Positions 26,743 through 36,475 of a stretch of 64,000 bases of DNA are shown in pieces. The position numbers and the translations under genes were made by a program. The DNA is from Pseudomonas arcuscaelestis (GTDB taxonomy: Bacteria; Pseudomonadota; Gammaproteobacteria; Pseudomonadales; Pseudomonadaceae): positions 310,001 to 374,000 of the forward strand of contig NZ_JACOPV010000005.1 in NCBI RefSeq assembly GCF_016881005.1, in the 5' to 3' direction. Under the pieces are notes generated by a model. That model was not told the DNA's origin, ran no database searches, and saw only the letters and a list, made by a program, of their open reading frames with translations. The stretch's first letter is position 1. Each line of letters opens with the position of its first letter.

Positions 26743-27189
26743 TCAAACAAGAATCTGCCGGGTGTAGGTGGCCTGCAGATTGGCTTCGGAGAACTCGCCA
26801 GCGTGCAGGCTGACCCATTGCTGTGCGAGTGCTTCGAGGTCTGGCGGGGTGGTTTGTTCGCGGGTGTGCTGTTGGTAAAGGTGCTGTATCTGGCAGACCT
26901 GTTCGCTCATTCTGGCGCCGAACAAGGCTTGCTCATCGATGAAGGCGATGCCGACGCGGTAACCGTCCTGCTGCTTCTGGCACCAGGCCACGTAGCCGGG
27001 AAAGCGGGCCGAGTCGCCCAGGGAGGGAATGAATATTTCGATAGCCATGCCGCGCCGGTAGGCGCGAGGATGATTGCAGGCGATACCGCCCAGGCTGATA
27101 GTGTGCAAGCGCTGGCGGAACAGGCTGGGCGAGGGCCGCAGGGACAGTTCGACCGGTACATCGTCCGGGTGGGGCAGGAATCCGCGCAT
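26743..27189 (-). CDS. PilZ domain protein with degenerate c-di-GMP motif
   Basis: From the ATG at 27189 the protein has 148 residues. The region of about 12-100 reads as a PilZ beta-barrel: PVELSLRP, then HTISLGGIACNHP (the [D/N]xSxxG motif, here TISLGG), GMAIEIFIPSLG and GYVAWCQKQQDGYRVGIAFID. The RxxxR part of the usual c-di-GMP site is not obvious before it, so binding is uncertain. The C-terminal 45 residues are helical. Start choice: GGAG lies 7 bases ahead of 27189; the ATG at 27201 (MESIM) has a poorer site. It is divergent from the PanE-like gene. Confidence 0.82.
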   Translation of the reverse strand: MRGFLPHPDDVPVELSLRPSPSLFRQRLHTISLGGIACNHPRAYRRGMAIEIFIPSLGDSARFPGYVAWCQKQQDGYRVGIAFIDEQALFGARMSEQVCQIQHLYQQHTREQTTPPDLEALAQQWVSLHAGEFSEANLQATYTRQILV

Positions 27190-27305
27190 GATCGACTCCA
27201 TGTCGATTTTTTGACCTTGTTCGCCTGAGTATAGTGAAAGATCGTAAAGCGCTTGATTTGTGTGTAAAAAAATTGAACAGAATATGAACGGTTGAAGGAG
27301 GCAGG

Positions 27306-28262
27306 ATGAACACCAGCAGTCCGCGTATTGGCATCCTCGGTACCGGTGCCATTGGCGGTTTCTACGGCGTGATGTTGGCCCGGGCCGGGTTCGATGTGCA
27401 TTTTCTCCTGCGTAGCGAATTCGCAACGGTCAGCGCTCACGGCATGCGCATTGACAGCGCGGTGCATGGGGTCATACAGATGCCGGTGCAAGCCTATGCC
27501 GATGCCGCCGATATGCCTGCGTGCGACTGGTTGCTGGTGGGTGCCAAGGCCACCAGCAACGCCGAGCTTGCGCCACTGATCGCCAAGGCCGCAGCAAGCG
27601 ATTGCAAGGTGGTGTTGCTGCAGAACGGTTTGGCAGTGGAAGAGTCCCTGCGTCCGCTATTGCCTGGCGCCCTGCACTTGCTCGGCGGCCTGTGCTTTGT
27701 GTGTGCCAATCGTGAGGCGCCGGGGATCGTTCGTCACCAGGCTTTTGGCGCAGTGCATTTGGGCTATCACAGTGGCCCGCTGGTTGATGCTGTCGAACGC
27801 CAGGGCGTTGTCGAGGCGTGTGCCGAGCTTTTTCGTGCCGCGGGTATTGAGGCCCAGGCGATGGCGAACCTGGCCCAGGCGCGTTGGCAGAAGCTGGTGT
27901 GGAATGTGCCTTACAACGGCTTGTCAGTGTTGCTCAGGGCCAGTACCTCGGCGCTGATGGCTGACGAGCAGGGCCGGGAATTGATTCAGGCGTTGATGGC
28001 CGAGGTCGTGCAGGGCGCGCGTAGCTGCGGTCATGAGTTGCCCGAAGGCTATGCTGAGCATTTGTTCGCAATGACGGAACATATGCCCGATTACTGGCCC
28101 AGCATGTACCACGATTTCACCCATCATCGGCCCCTGGAACTTGCGGCTATCTATGCCGAGCCATTGAGGCAGGCACGAGCAGTCGGCTGCAGCTTGCCGC
28201 GAATAGAGAACTTGTACCAGGCATTGGCTTTCATCGATCGACATAATCTGCCGGCGCACTAG
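27306..28262 (+). CDS. 2-dehydropantoate 2-reductase family protein (PanE/ApbA)
   Basis: The 318-residue NADPH-dependent enzyme starts with a Rossmann motif (GILGTGAIGGFYGVMLARAG at about 9-28). The family segment KLVWNVPYNGLSVLLRAST is at about 197-215, where the conserved Lys and Asn bind substrate. It should reduce a 2-oxo acid; in pantothenate synthesis this is ketopantoate to pantoate. Bacteria often carry several paralogues, so the true substrate is uncertain. An AAGGAGGCAG site precedes the ATG. The 5'-nucleotidase gene follows after 19 bases on the same strand. Confidence 0.88.
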   Translation: MNTSSPRIGILGTGAIGGFYGVMLARAGFDVHFLLRSEFATVSAHGMRIDSAVHGVIQMPVQAYADAADMPACDWLLVGAKATSNAELAPLIAKAAASDCKVVLLQNGLAVEESLRPLLPGALHLLGGLCFVCANREAPGIVRHQAFGAVHLGYHSGPLVDAVERQGVVEACAELFRAAGIEAQAMANLAQARWQKLVWNVPYNGLSVLLRASTSALMADEQGRELIQALMAEVVQGARSCGHELPEGYAEHLFAMTEHMPDYWPSMYHDFTHHRPLELAAIYAEPLRQARAVGCSLPRIENLYQALAFIDRHNLPAH

Positions 28263-28281
28263 CGCGTTCCGAGGACAACAC

Positions 28282-29190
28282 ATGGGCAAGAATCTTGGCG
28301 ACAAACTGGTGGTGGCGATTTCCTCGCGGGCGTTGTTCGACCTCAGTGAAAGCCATCGATTGTATCTGGCGCAAGGAGTGGAGGCTTACCGCCAGTATCA
28401 GATCGAGCACGAAGACGAAGTGCTGGAGCCCGGGGATGCTTTTCCGTTGGTACAGAAGTTGTTGGGCCTCAATGCTCATCTTGGCCAGCCTCGCGTCGAA
28501 GTCGTTCTGGTGTCGCGCAACAGTGCCGACACGGGCCTGCGCGTTTTCAACTCAATTGAACACCACGGTCTGGGTATCTACCGTGCAGCCTTTGTTGGAG
28601 GGCGCAGTCCCTATCCGTATCTGGCGGCTTTTGGTTGCCACCTGTTTCTTTCCACCGATGCCGATGATGTTCGCAGCGCCCTCGACGCCGGGTTCGCTGC
28701 AGCGACCATCCTGTCAGGAGGTGCGCGTCGAGCCGCCAGCGATGAGTTGCGCATCGCCTTCGACGGAGATGCCGTGCTGTTCTCCGACGAATCCGAGCGT
28801 GTCTATCAGTTGGGTGGGTTGGAGGCCTTTCAGGCCAGCGAGCGGCAATCGGCCCGCGAGCCGCTGCGCGGTGGTCCATTCAAGCCATTTCTCGCCGCAC
28901 TCAACCTGCTGCAGAAGGAGTTCCCAGAAGGCGCATGCCCGATTCGTACCGCCTTGGTCACGGCACGCTCGGCACCGGCCCACGAGCGGGTGATTCGGAC
29001 ATTGCGCGAGTGGGATATCCGCCTGGACGAGTCGCTGTTTTTGGGTGGCCTGGACAAGTCGGCGTTCCTTGAAGCCTTCGCTGCCGATGTGTTCTTCGAC
29101 GATCAGGCCGGTCACTGCGAGCGGGCGCGCAGTGTGGTGGCAACAGGTCATGTGCCTCATGGCATCAGCAACGAACCAACCATGGGCTAG
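28282..29190 (+). CDS. Cytosolic-type 5'-nucleotidase
   Basis: The 302-residue protein starts MGKNLGDKLVVAISSRALFD and holds LSESHRLYLAQGVEAY, VEVVLVSRNSADTGLRVFNS and, near the end, FFDDQAGHC. These are features of the bacterial homologues of cytosolic 5'-nucleotidase (NT5C1-like, HAD-related), which remove phosphate from nucleoside monophosphates. The usual HAD nucleophile motif DxDxT is replaced by AISSRALFD, as in this family. It lies 19 bases after the PanE-like gene and is probably co-transcribed with it. The biological substrate here is unknown. Confidence 0.85.
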   Translation: MGKNLGDKLVVAISSRALFDLSESHRLYLAQGVEAYRQYQIEHEDEVLEPGDAFPLVQKLLGLNAHLGQPRVEVVLVSRNSADTGLRVFNSIEHHGLGIYRAAFVGGRSPYPYLAAFGCHLFLSTDADDVRSALDAGFAAATILSGGARRAASDELRIAFDGDAVLFSDESERVYQLGGLEAFQASERQSAREPLRGGPFKPFLAALNLLQKEFPEGACPIRTALVTARSAPAHERVIRTLREWDIRLDESLFLGGLDKSAFLEAFAADVFFDDQAGHCERARSVVATGHVPHGISNEPTMG

Positions 29191-29283
29191 GCCGTTTGGG
29201 GCGAGCGCCGGACGGAGCAGCGCGTGGGCGGCGCGCTGCTAAGCTGAAGCTTGCTCTGCCCTCGCGGCAGTCGAGGAGGTCGA

Positions 29284-29781
29284 ATGATCCGTTCCATGCT
29301 GTATGCCACTGACCTCGGTGTATACGCGCCTTTTGTCATGCAACACGCGCTGGCGTTGGCGCGTACGTTCAATGCAGAGCTTTATGTCATCCATGCCGTC
29401 GAGCCGATGGGGCAGTTTGCTGAGTCGCTGCTGCAAAGCTACCTGGACGAGCGAACCCTGGACCAGTTGCATAGCCAGGGGGTCAACACCGTCATGGCCA
29501 ATATCGAGCAGCAGGTATTGGACAATTTTCGCGATGAATTGGGCGAAGAAGCAGATCTGGCCTTGATCAAGGCGGTACGCGTGCGTCAGGGCGATCCCGC
29601 CCAAGTGATTCTGGAGCAAGCGCAGCGTTTGAACGTTGATCTATTGATTTTTGGCAGTCACAGCCAGGGGGCGGGGGTCGATATACCCCTGGGTCGCACC
29701 GCAGTGCGCTTGCTGCAGTTGTCGTCGGTGCCGGTGTACATGGTGCCGTTGGCCCAGCACTTGGGGCGTCGGAAGGCGTAA
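29284..29781 (+). CDS. Universal stress protein (single UspA domain)
   Basis: The 165-residue protein has one Usp fold: MLYATDLGVYAPFVMQHALA at the start and the nucleotide-binding signature GSHSQGAGVDIPLGRTAVRL at about 128-147, then SSVPVYMVP. The G-2x-G-9x-G-S/T pattern is only partly kept. ATP binding is therefore possible but not certain. The ATG at 29284 follows GAGGAGGTCGA, a strong site; upstream in-frame codons overlap a GC-rich hairpin and are unlikely to be translated. Usp proteins aid survival under starvation or oxidative stress. Confidence 0.88.
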   Translation: MIRSMLYATDLGVYAPFVMQHALALARTFNAELYVIHAVEPMGQFAESLLQSYLDERTLDQLHSQGVNTVMANIEQQVLDNFRDELGEEADLALIKAVRVRQGDPAQVILEQAQRLNVDLLIFGSHSQGAGVDIPLGRTAVRLLQLSSVPVYMVPLAQHLGRRKA

Positions 29782-29896
29782 CGCAGTCTTGTCGGTGGAT
29801 TCCTACTAGACTGTTAAAATAGTTCTAGATTTATTCTTCAAACCACTAATATAGTTATAAATCGTCGCTGCTGCCGGTGGCGCCCAGCTGATTTGA

Positions 29897-30880
<984 letters not shown>

Positions 30881-30898
30881 CAGCTGCAGCAGGCATGA

Positions 30899-30922
30899 AA
30901 AAACCGGCCGAAGCCGGTTTTT
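30899..30922. terminator. Bidirectional terminator between cysB and cysH
   Basis: Stem AAAAACCGGC/GCCGGTTTTT (10 bases) with loop CGAA lies 18 bases after the cysB stop and 13 bases from the cysH stop. It is flanked by further A and T residues on both sides. Confidence 0.9.
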
Positions 30923-30935
30923 TTGCGCAAGGCAT

Positions 30936-31670
30936 TCAGCCCTTGCTGATCAGGTTGCCGGCGTGCAGCCCGCATTCCTTCTGGGTGGACTCTTCCCACC
31001 ACCAGCGACCTTCGCGCTCGTGCTGATTGGGCAGCACGGGCCGGGTGCAAGGCTCGCAGCCGATGCTGATAAAACCGCGCTCATGCAAGCTGTTGTAAGG
31101 CAGTTCAAGCATGCGGATATAGCCCCAGACTTCTTCACTGCTCATCTGCGCCAGTGGGTTGAATTTGTACAAGGTACGTTCGGCAGTGGAAAACGCGCCG
31201 TCGATTTCCAAAGCCGCCACTTGGCTGCGCGTGCCCGGGCTCTGATCGCGGCGCTGGCCGGTGGCCCAGGCGCTGACTGTACTCAATTTGCGCCGTAGCG
31301 GTTCAATCTTGCGGATCCCGCAGCATTCGCCATGGCCATCCTTGTAGAAGCTGAACAGGCCTTTGTCTTTGACGAAAGGGTCAAGCTTGCTGCGATCGGG
31401 AGAGAGAATCTCGATTGGCAGGTTGTAGTGCTCGCGCACCTGATCAATGAAGCGATAGGTTTCCGGATGCAGGCGGCCAGTGTCGAGGCTGAACACCTTG
31501 ACGCTCTTGTTCAGCTTCCAGGCCATGTCCACCAGCACCACATCTTCGGCGCCGCTGAAGGAAATCCACAGGTCGTCGCCAAAGTGCTCGAAAGCAAGTT
31601 TGAGGATGTCTTGTGGCGACTTGTTGGCATAGGTCGCGGCCAGGGCGGCGACGTCGAAGGGTTGGCTCAT
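30936..31670 (-). CDS. cysH: Assimilatory adenylyl-sulfate (APS) reductase
   Basis: The 244-residue enzyme reduces activated sulfate to sulfite with thioredoxin. The PP-loop nucleotide site is [10 protein letters not shown] at about 44-53. The catalytic Cys is in KECGLH near the C-terminus. Two further cysteine pairs, GECCGIRK at about 134-141 and GCEPCTRP at about 220-227, bind a [4Fe-4S] cluster; this marks the APS-using type rather than the PAPS-using enzyme of enterobacteria. The ATG at 31670 begins [18 protein letters not shown]; the upstream start at 31688 would add six residues. It converges with cysB. Confidence 0.95.
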   Translation of the reverse strand: MSQPFDVAALAATYANKSPQDILKLAFEHFGDDLWISFSGAEDVVLVDMAWKLNKSVKVFSLDTGRLHPETYRFIDQVREHYNLPIEILSPDRSKLDPFVKDKGLFSFYKDGHGECCGIRKIEPLRRKLSTVSAWATGQRRDQSPGTRSQVAALEIDGAFSTAERTLYKFNPLAQMSSEEVWGYIRMLELPYNSLHERGFISIGCEPCTRPVLPNQHEREGRWWWEESTQKECGLHAGNLISKG

Positions 31671-31798
31671 CAGGCGGCTTCCGGTCATTGAATGGCGCTT
31701 GGCGCTCGTAATCAGGCAATGTTAACAAAAATTGCCCGGGCAGACGCCGCGCATGTAGAGTGCCGCTTCCCATTTTGCTGTTGTTCGAGGAGTGTGTT

Positions 31799-32416
31799 GT
31801 GGAAATTGCCTGTCTCGACCTGGAAGGCGTGTTGGTCCCGGAGATCTGGATCGCCTTTGCGGAAAAAACCGGAATCGAATCGTTGCGGGCTACCACCCGT
31901 GATATTCCCGATTACGACGTGCTGATGAAGCAGCGCCTGCGCATTCTTGATGAGCATGGCCTGAAGCTTTCCGATATCCAGGCGGTAATCGCCACACTCA
32001 AGCCTTTGGATGGCGCTATCGAATTCGTGGACTGGCTGCGCGAGCGCTTCCAGGTGGTGATCCTCTCCGACACTTTCTACGAGTTCTCCCAGCCGCTAAT
32101 GCGTCAGTTGGGCTTTCCGACCTTGCTGTGCCATCGTCTGATTACCGACGAAACCGACCGGGTGACTGGTTACCAGCTGCGCCAGAAAGACCCCAAGCGC
32201 CAGTCGGTGCTGGCCTTCAAGAGCCTTTACTATCGTGTGATTGCCGCGGGCGATTCGTACAACGACACCACCATGCTGGGCGAAGCCGATGCCGGAATTC
32301 TGTTCCATGCACCGGAGAATGTGATTCGCGAGTTCCCGCAGTTTCCGGCGGTGCATGATTTCGAGGCGTTGAAGAAAGAGTTCATCAAGGCTTCCAATCG
32401 GTCGTTGAGTCTGTAG
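31799..32416 (+). CDS. thrH: Bifunctional phosphoserine phosphatase / homoserine phosphotransferase
   Basis: From the GTG at 31799 the protein has 205 residues and begins with EIACLDLEGVLVPEIWIAFA. It is a HAD-family enzyme: motif I is DLEGV (Glu replaces the usual second Asp, as in ThrH), motif II SDTFYEF at about 94-100, and the late AAGDSYNDTTML at about 149-160 supplies Mg ligands. ThrH of P. aeruginosa moves phosphate from phosphoserine to homoserine. A GAGGAGTGT site before the GTG decides the start; an in-frame ATG at 31760 would add an unrelated leader. It is divergent from cysH. Confidence 0.93.
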   Translation: MEIACLDLEGVLVPEIWIAFAEKTGIESLRATTRDIPDYDVLMKQRLRILDEHGLKLSDIQAVIATLKPLDGAIEFVDWLRERFQVVILSDTFYEFSQPLMRQLGFPTLLCHRLITDETDRVTGYQLRQKDPKRQSVLAFKSLYYRVIAAGDSYNDTTMLGEADAGILFHAPENVIREFPQFPAVHDFEALKKEFIKASNRSLSL

Positions 32417-32417
32417 C

Positions 32418-32475
32418 GGCCTGGCCGCGATGCAAGCGCGCTCCCACCGCCTGAGTGGAAGCGCCTTGCGCCTCG
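32418..32475. repeat. Degenerate REP-like inverted repeat
   Basis: Between thrH and pabB (convergent) lies GGCCGCGATGCAAGCGCGCT followed by CCACCGCCTGAGTGGAAGCG and CCTTGCGCC. The arms GCAAGCGC...GCGCCTTGC are imperfect. It resembles the intergenic Pseudomonas REP family and may also end both transcripts. Confidence 0.4.
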
Positions 32476-32482
32476 ATGTGTG

Positions 32483-33826
32483 CTACAGGTTTTGCAACGT
32501 ATCGAGCAGCACTTTCACCTTTGTAATCGATTCCTCGTACTCCGCCTGCCACTGCGAATCGGCGACCACCGCGCCACCGCCCCAGCAGCTTACCTGTCCA
32601 TCCTTGACCAGCAAGCTGCGAATGGCGATGGAGCTGTCCATCTCGCCGCGCACGTCCACGTACAGCAATGAACCGCAATACAGTGCCCTGCGGCTGGGTT
32701 CGAGCTCGTCGATGATCTGCATGGCGCGGATCTTTGGGGCGCCGGTGATCGAGCCTCCAGGAAAGCTGTCGGCAATCAAATCCAGAGCATCCTTGCCGCT
32801 GGCCAGTTGGCCGGTGACGCTGCTGACCAGGTGGTGCACGTTGGGGTAGCTTTCCAGGCTGAACAGTTCAGGTACTTTCACCGAGCCAGTCTCGCAAGTG
32901 CGTCCCAGATCGTTGCGCAGCAAATCGACAATCATCAGGTTTTCGGCGCGGTCCTTGGTGCTGGCCAGTAGCTCAGCCGCGTTGCGTGCATCTTGCTCGG
33001 CATCCGCACTGCGGGGGCGGGTGCCCTTGATTGGTCGGGTTTCGACCCGGCCATTGTTGACCTGGATAAAGCGCTCGGGCGAGAAACTCAGCAGGGCGCT
33101 GCCATCGGCCAGCAGTTGGAAACCGGAGAAAGGCGTTGGGCAGGCGCGGCGCACGGCCTGATAGGCATGCCAGGGGTCGCCCTGGCACGGCGCGCGAAAT
33201 CGTTGAGTAAGGTTGATCTGGTAGCAGTCGCCCGCATGGATGTAGGCCTGCACCTGGTCAAAGGACTGGCGATAAGCCTCGGCGCTGATGTCGCCGCGCA
33301 TGGGTGCCAATAGCGAGAACTGTGCGTTGGCGACCGGTGCCGGGGATTCAAATAGGTTGATCAGGCGCTGGCGCTCGTCCTCGGCCAACTGCGGGTGGAA
33401 CAGCAATTGCGAATGCCCACGCAGATGGTCGTTGATAAGCGCCCAGGCATAGAGCCCAAGGCTGGCATCGGCCAGGCCCAGGTCGTCTGCTGCAAGGCTA
33501 GGTAGCTGCTCCAGGCGTCGCCCGAAGTCATAGCTCAGGTAGCCGATCAGGCCGCCGGCAAAGGGAAGTTCGCTGTTGTCTGGCAACTCTGCCCGGCCCA
33601 GGTGTTCAAGGCTGGTGCGCAGGCGTTGCAGGTAAGCCACGCCGCTTTCGTCTGGTGAAGGCGCCAGCGTCTGCACGGGCCAGGCGCTGAGCAGGTCAAA
33701 GCGCCCGCGTTCGGCGTTAGGTCGAGCGCTGTCGAGCAATACCGCGCCAGGTGCCTTGCGAATGCGCGCAAAGTAAGCCGCAGGGTCGGCCAGGTAGGGC
33801 AGGGGGTGAAGCGTACAGGTCGGCAT
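32483..33826 (-). CDS. pabB: Aminodeoxychorismate synthase component I
   Basis: The 447-residue enzyme makes 4-amino-4-deoxychorismate for folate synthesis, using ammonia from a partner glutaminase (PabA) not encoded nearby. Chorismate-binding motifs are present: CYQINLTQRF at about 198-207, PIKGTRPRS at about 266-274, the MIVDLLRNDLGR stretch at about 298-309 and FPGGSITGAPKIRAMQ at about 354-369. PIKGT is the form in which PabB carries a Lys, whereas anthranilate synthases read PIAGT; this sets it apart from TrpE. Length and N-terminal domain also fit. A small gap of about 130 bases separates it from the ATP-grasp gene upstream. Confidence 0.93.
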   Translation of the reverse strand: MPTCTLHPLPYLADPAAYFARIRKAPGAVLLDSARPNAERGRFDLLSAWPVQTLAPSPDESGVAYLQRLRTSLEHLGRAELPDNSELPFAGGLIGYLSYDFGRRLEQLPSLAADDLGLADASLGLYAWALINDHLRGHSQLLFHPQLAEDERQRLINLFESPAPVANAQFSLLAPMRGDISAEAYRQSFDQVQAYIHAGDCYQINLTQRFRAPCQGDPWHAYQAVRRACPTPFSGFQLLADGSALLSFSPERFIQVNNGRVETRPIKGTRPRSADAEQDARNAAELLASTKDRAENLMIVDLLRNDLGRTCETGSVKVPELFSLESYPNVHHLVSSVTGQLASGKDALDLIADSFPGGSITGAPKIRAMQIIDELEPSRRALYCGSLLYVDVRGEMDSSIAIRSLLVKDGQVSCWGGGAVVADSQWQAEYEESITKVKVLLDTLQNL

Positions 33827-33957
33827 GCAAGTGAACAGCTAAGAATACGGGGGAGCGATTGTAGTCCCGTGCAGGTATGGCGCCTAGCGTTGACAACGAC
33901 CTTAAGTGCCCGACGTGCGTCAACCAGGGCCGGTTGGCGCACGGCGGATGGATGCAC

Positions 33958-34938
33958 TCAGTTCGACGGTATGTGGCCAAAGAGCTCCTGGGCGAAGCGT
34001 ACACGCTCCTCGGGAGACTCCTGGCGACCGTCTTTGGCCAGTTGTTCCAGGTGCGCTTCTACCGCGTGGGTGCGCGTGGTCAGGCCGCAGTCGTTGGCGA
34101 TCTGGATGTTCAGGCCTGGACGGGCGTTGAGTTCGAGAATCAACGGACCCTTTTCCTGGTCGAGCACCATGTCGACACCGATGTAGCCCAGGCCGCAGAG
34201 CTCGTAGCAACCGGCGGCCAGCTTCATGAAACCGTCCCAGTTCGGCAGTTGCACGCCGTCCACCGCGTTGGTGGTGTCCGGGTGCTTGCTGATGATGTTG
34301 TTCAGCCAGGTACCCCGCAGGGTCATGCCCGTAGCCAGGTCGACACCCACGCCGATGGCACCCTGGTGCAGGTTGGCCTTGCCGCCCGACTGGCGGGTCG
34401 GCAGGCGTAACATGGCCATGACCGGGTAGCCCATCAGCACGATGATGCGGATATCCGGCACCCCTTCATAGCTGATGCTCTTGAAGATCTGGTCGGGGGT
34501 GACCCGGTACTCGATAAGGGCGCGGTCGCGGTGACCGCCCAGGGAGTACAGGCCGGTGAGGATGCTGGAAATCTGGTGCTCGATTTCCTCGTGGCTGATG
34601 ATCTTGCCCGACACCGTGCGATAACGGTCCTCGAAGCGATCAGCAACCACCAGGATGCCGTCACCACCTGCGCCCTGGGCAGGCTTGACCACGAAGTCGC
34701 TGCGCCCGCCGATGATTTCGCCGAGCTTGTCGATTTCTTTCTCGGTGGAGATGATCCCGTACATTTCCGGCACATGGATGCCGGCCTGGATCGCACGCTC
34801 CTTGGTGATGATCTTGTCGTCGACGATCGGGTACAGGTGGCGCTTGTTGTACTTGAGGACATAGTCCGCATTGCGCCGGTTGATACCCATGATGCCCCGG
34901 GCCTCCAGGGCTTTCCAGGTTTTCCAGAGACCGAACAT
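33958..34938 (-). CDS. Alpha-L-glutamate ligase-like ATP-grasp protein
   Basis: The 326-residue protein has an ATP-grasp fold. Visible features are the ATP-binding strand with DFVVKPAQGAGGDGILVV at about 81-98, DRALIEYRVTPDQIF and, in the C-terminal part, GVDMVLDQEKGPLILELNAR at about 250-269, where the Asp/Glu/Asn bind Mg. RimK-like ligases of this fold add Glu or other amino acids to peptides or proteins. It overlaps the transmembrane gene upstream by 4 bases (ATGA), so the two are translationally coupled. Together with the retropepsin-like gene it makes a conserved trio in gammaproteobacteria. The ligation substrate is not known to me. Confidence 0.88.
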   Translation of the reverse strand: MFGLWKTWKALEARGIMGINRRNADYVLKYNKRHLYPIVDDKIITKERAIQAGIHVPEMYGIISTEKEIDKLGEIIGGRSDFVVKPAQGAGGDGILVVADRFEDRYRTVSGKIISHEEIEHQISSILTGLYSLGGHRDRALIEYRVTPDQIFKSISYEGVPDIRIIVLMGYPVMAMLRLPTRQSGGKANLHQGAIGVGVDLATGMTLRGTWLNNIISKHPDTTNAVDGVQLPNWDGFMKLAAGCYELCGLGYIGVDMVLDQEKGPLILELNARPGLNIQIANDCGLTTRTHAVEAHLEQLAKDGRQESPEERVRFAQELFGHIPSN

Positions 34939-36470
34939 CAGGCGTCAGCCTTCACGAAAGCTTTGAAGCGTACCAGCTCCGTCAGGCGATAGCCGCGGTA
35001 GCGACCCATTGCCAGCATGAAGCCCACCAGAATCAGCAATACGGCCGGGAAGGTGAAGACGAAGTACACAAGCTCCGGCACGCTCATCAGCAGGTGGGCA
35101 ATCGAGGCTGCGAACAAGGTGCCGATGGCAACCTTCATGGCATGGCCACCACCACGCTCTTCCCAGGTGATCGACAGGCGCTCGATGGTCATGGTCAGGA
35201 TCACCATCGGGAACAGCGCTACAGACAGGCCGCGCTCCAGGCCCAGCTTGTGGCTGAACAGGCTGATGGCGGCGATCAGCACCACGACGAAGGTCAACAC
35301 CACCGACAGGCGCGGCAGCATTTGCAGCTTGAGGTGTTCCAGATAGGAGCGTAGCGATAACCCAAGCGCGGTAATTACCGTGAACAGGATGATGCCAAAG
35401 CCCAACTGCGTTTCACGGAAGGCCAGGGCGATCAGTACCGGGGTAAAGGTACCCAGGGTCTGCAGGCCGATCAGGTTACGCAGCACCAGGATCACCAATA
35501 CGCCGATCGGGATCATGACCATGATCATGAAGGTCTGCTGGGTTTGCAGCGGCAGGCCGTAGAGCGAGTATTCGAGGAAGTCGGCATCGGTGTTTTCGTC
35601 CGTCAGCTTGGCCAGGCGAATGGCGTTCATCTCGCTGTTGTTCAGGCTGAAGCTGACGTTGGCTTTTTTGCCGCCATCGACGGTGATCAGGTTGTCATCA
35701 CCGGTCCACCACAGCAGGCGGTCGGTTGGCAGGCCTTGCTCGCCGGTATCCGGGTTGAAGTACAGCCAGTCGCTGCCATTGAAGCTGCGCAGCCACAGTT
35801 CAGGGGTTTGCGGCTGGTCGGCCACCAGGCGAATGGTGTGGACTTTTTCGACCGGGACGTGCGCGATCGACAGCAGCAGGTCGATGACCTTGGCTTTGTT
35901 CAGGGACGAGGTGTCACCTGCCAGCAGCAGCTTGACGTTGTCGTCATTGAGGTTGTTAACCCGCTTGATAGTCTCGCTGACAAAGGTCTCGACGTCGGCA
36001 GAGTGCTGGCGAATAGGAGCCATCAATGCTTCGGCGGCGATTTTTTCCGGGCCTTCCACAGCCAGGCTGTCGCGGAAGGTCGGGCCCTTGATCTTGGCTT
36101 TTTCGGTGCTATAGCGCTTGGTCAGCACCAGGCGGTAGTACAGGGTCTGGTTGCCGCTGGCGCGACGGGCCGACCAGGTTACCTTGCGGTTGCCGTCGAC
36201 ACGGTTGACGCTGACGCCATAGTTATTGGAAATGAAGCTCTCATTGAGGCTGACATAGTCATGGCTCAACGGGGGTACGAACATCTGTACCTTGACCGGA
36301 TCCTTGGGGTTGGCAACGAACTCGACCTTGGCGTCGATGTTCCACAGATCGTCGGTCTCGTCTTCGGTCACCGGGATCCCGAGAAAGAAGATCTGGTAGG
36401 CCGTGACAATGATGCCCAGTAGCACCAGTACGGTGATCAGGACTTTCAGATGAAGGGTAAGAGAGCGCAT
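34938..36470 (-). CDS. Inactive transglutaminase fused to seven transmembrane helices
   Basis: The 510-residue protein has an N-terminal membrane helix (about 7-30), a periplasmic segment of about 220 residues, then a transglutaminase-like domain (about 150-290) and about seven helices (about 315-495). Around the expected catalytic positions I see no Cys-His-Asp triad, which agrees with the name used for this family. It begins MRSLTLHLKVLITVLVLLGI. It is the middle gene of the trio; 5 bases separate it from the protease gene upstream and it overlaps the ATP-grasp gene. It probably forms a membrane platform that recognises a periplasmic peptide. Confidence 0.85.
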   Translation of the reverse strand: MRSLTLHLKVLITVLVLLGIIVTAYQIFFLGIPVTEDETDDLWNIDAKVEFVANPKDPVKVQMFVPPLSHDYVSLNESFISNNYGVSVNRVDGNRKVTWSARRASGNQTLYYRLVLTKRYSTEKAKIKGPTFRDSLAVEGPEKIAAEALMAPIRQHSADVETFVSETIKRVNNLNDDNVKLLLAGDTSSLNKAKVIDLLLSIAHVPVEKVHTIRLVADQPQTPELWLRSFNGSDWLYFNPDTGEQGLPTDRLLWWTGDDNLITVDGGKKANVSFSLNNSEMNAIRLAKLTDENTDADFLEYSLYGLPLQTQQTFMIMVMIPIGVLVILVLRNLIGLQTLGTFTPVLIALAFRETQLGFGIILFTVITALGLSLRSYLEHLKLQMLPRLSVVLTFVVVLIAAISLFSHKLGLERGLSVALFPMVILTMTIERLSITWEERGGGHAMKVAIGTLFAASIAHLLMSVPELVYFVFTFPAVLLILVGFMLAMGRYRGYRLTELVRFKAFVKADA

Positions 36471-36475
36471 CGGGA

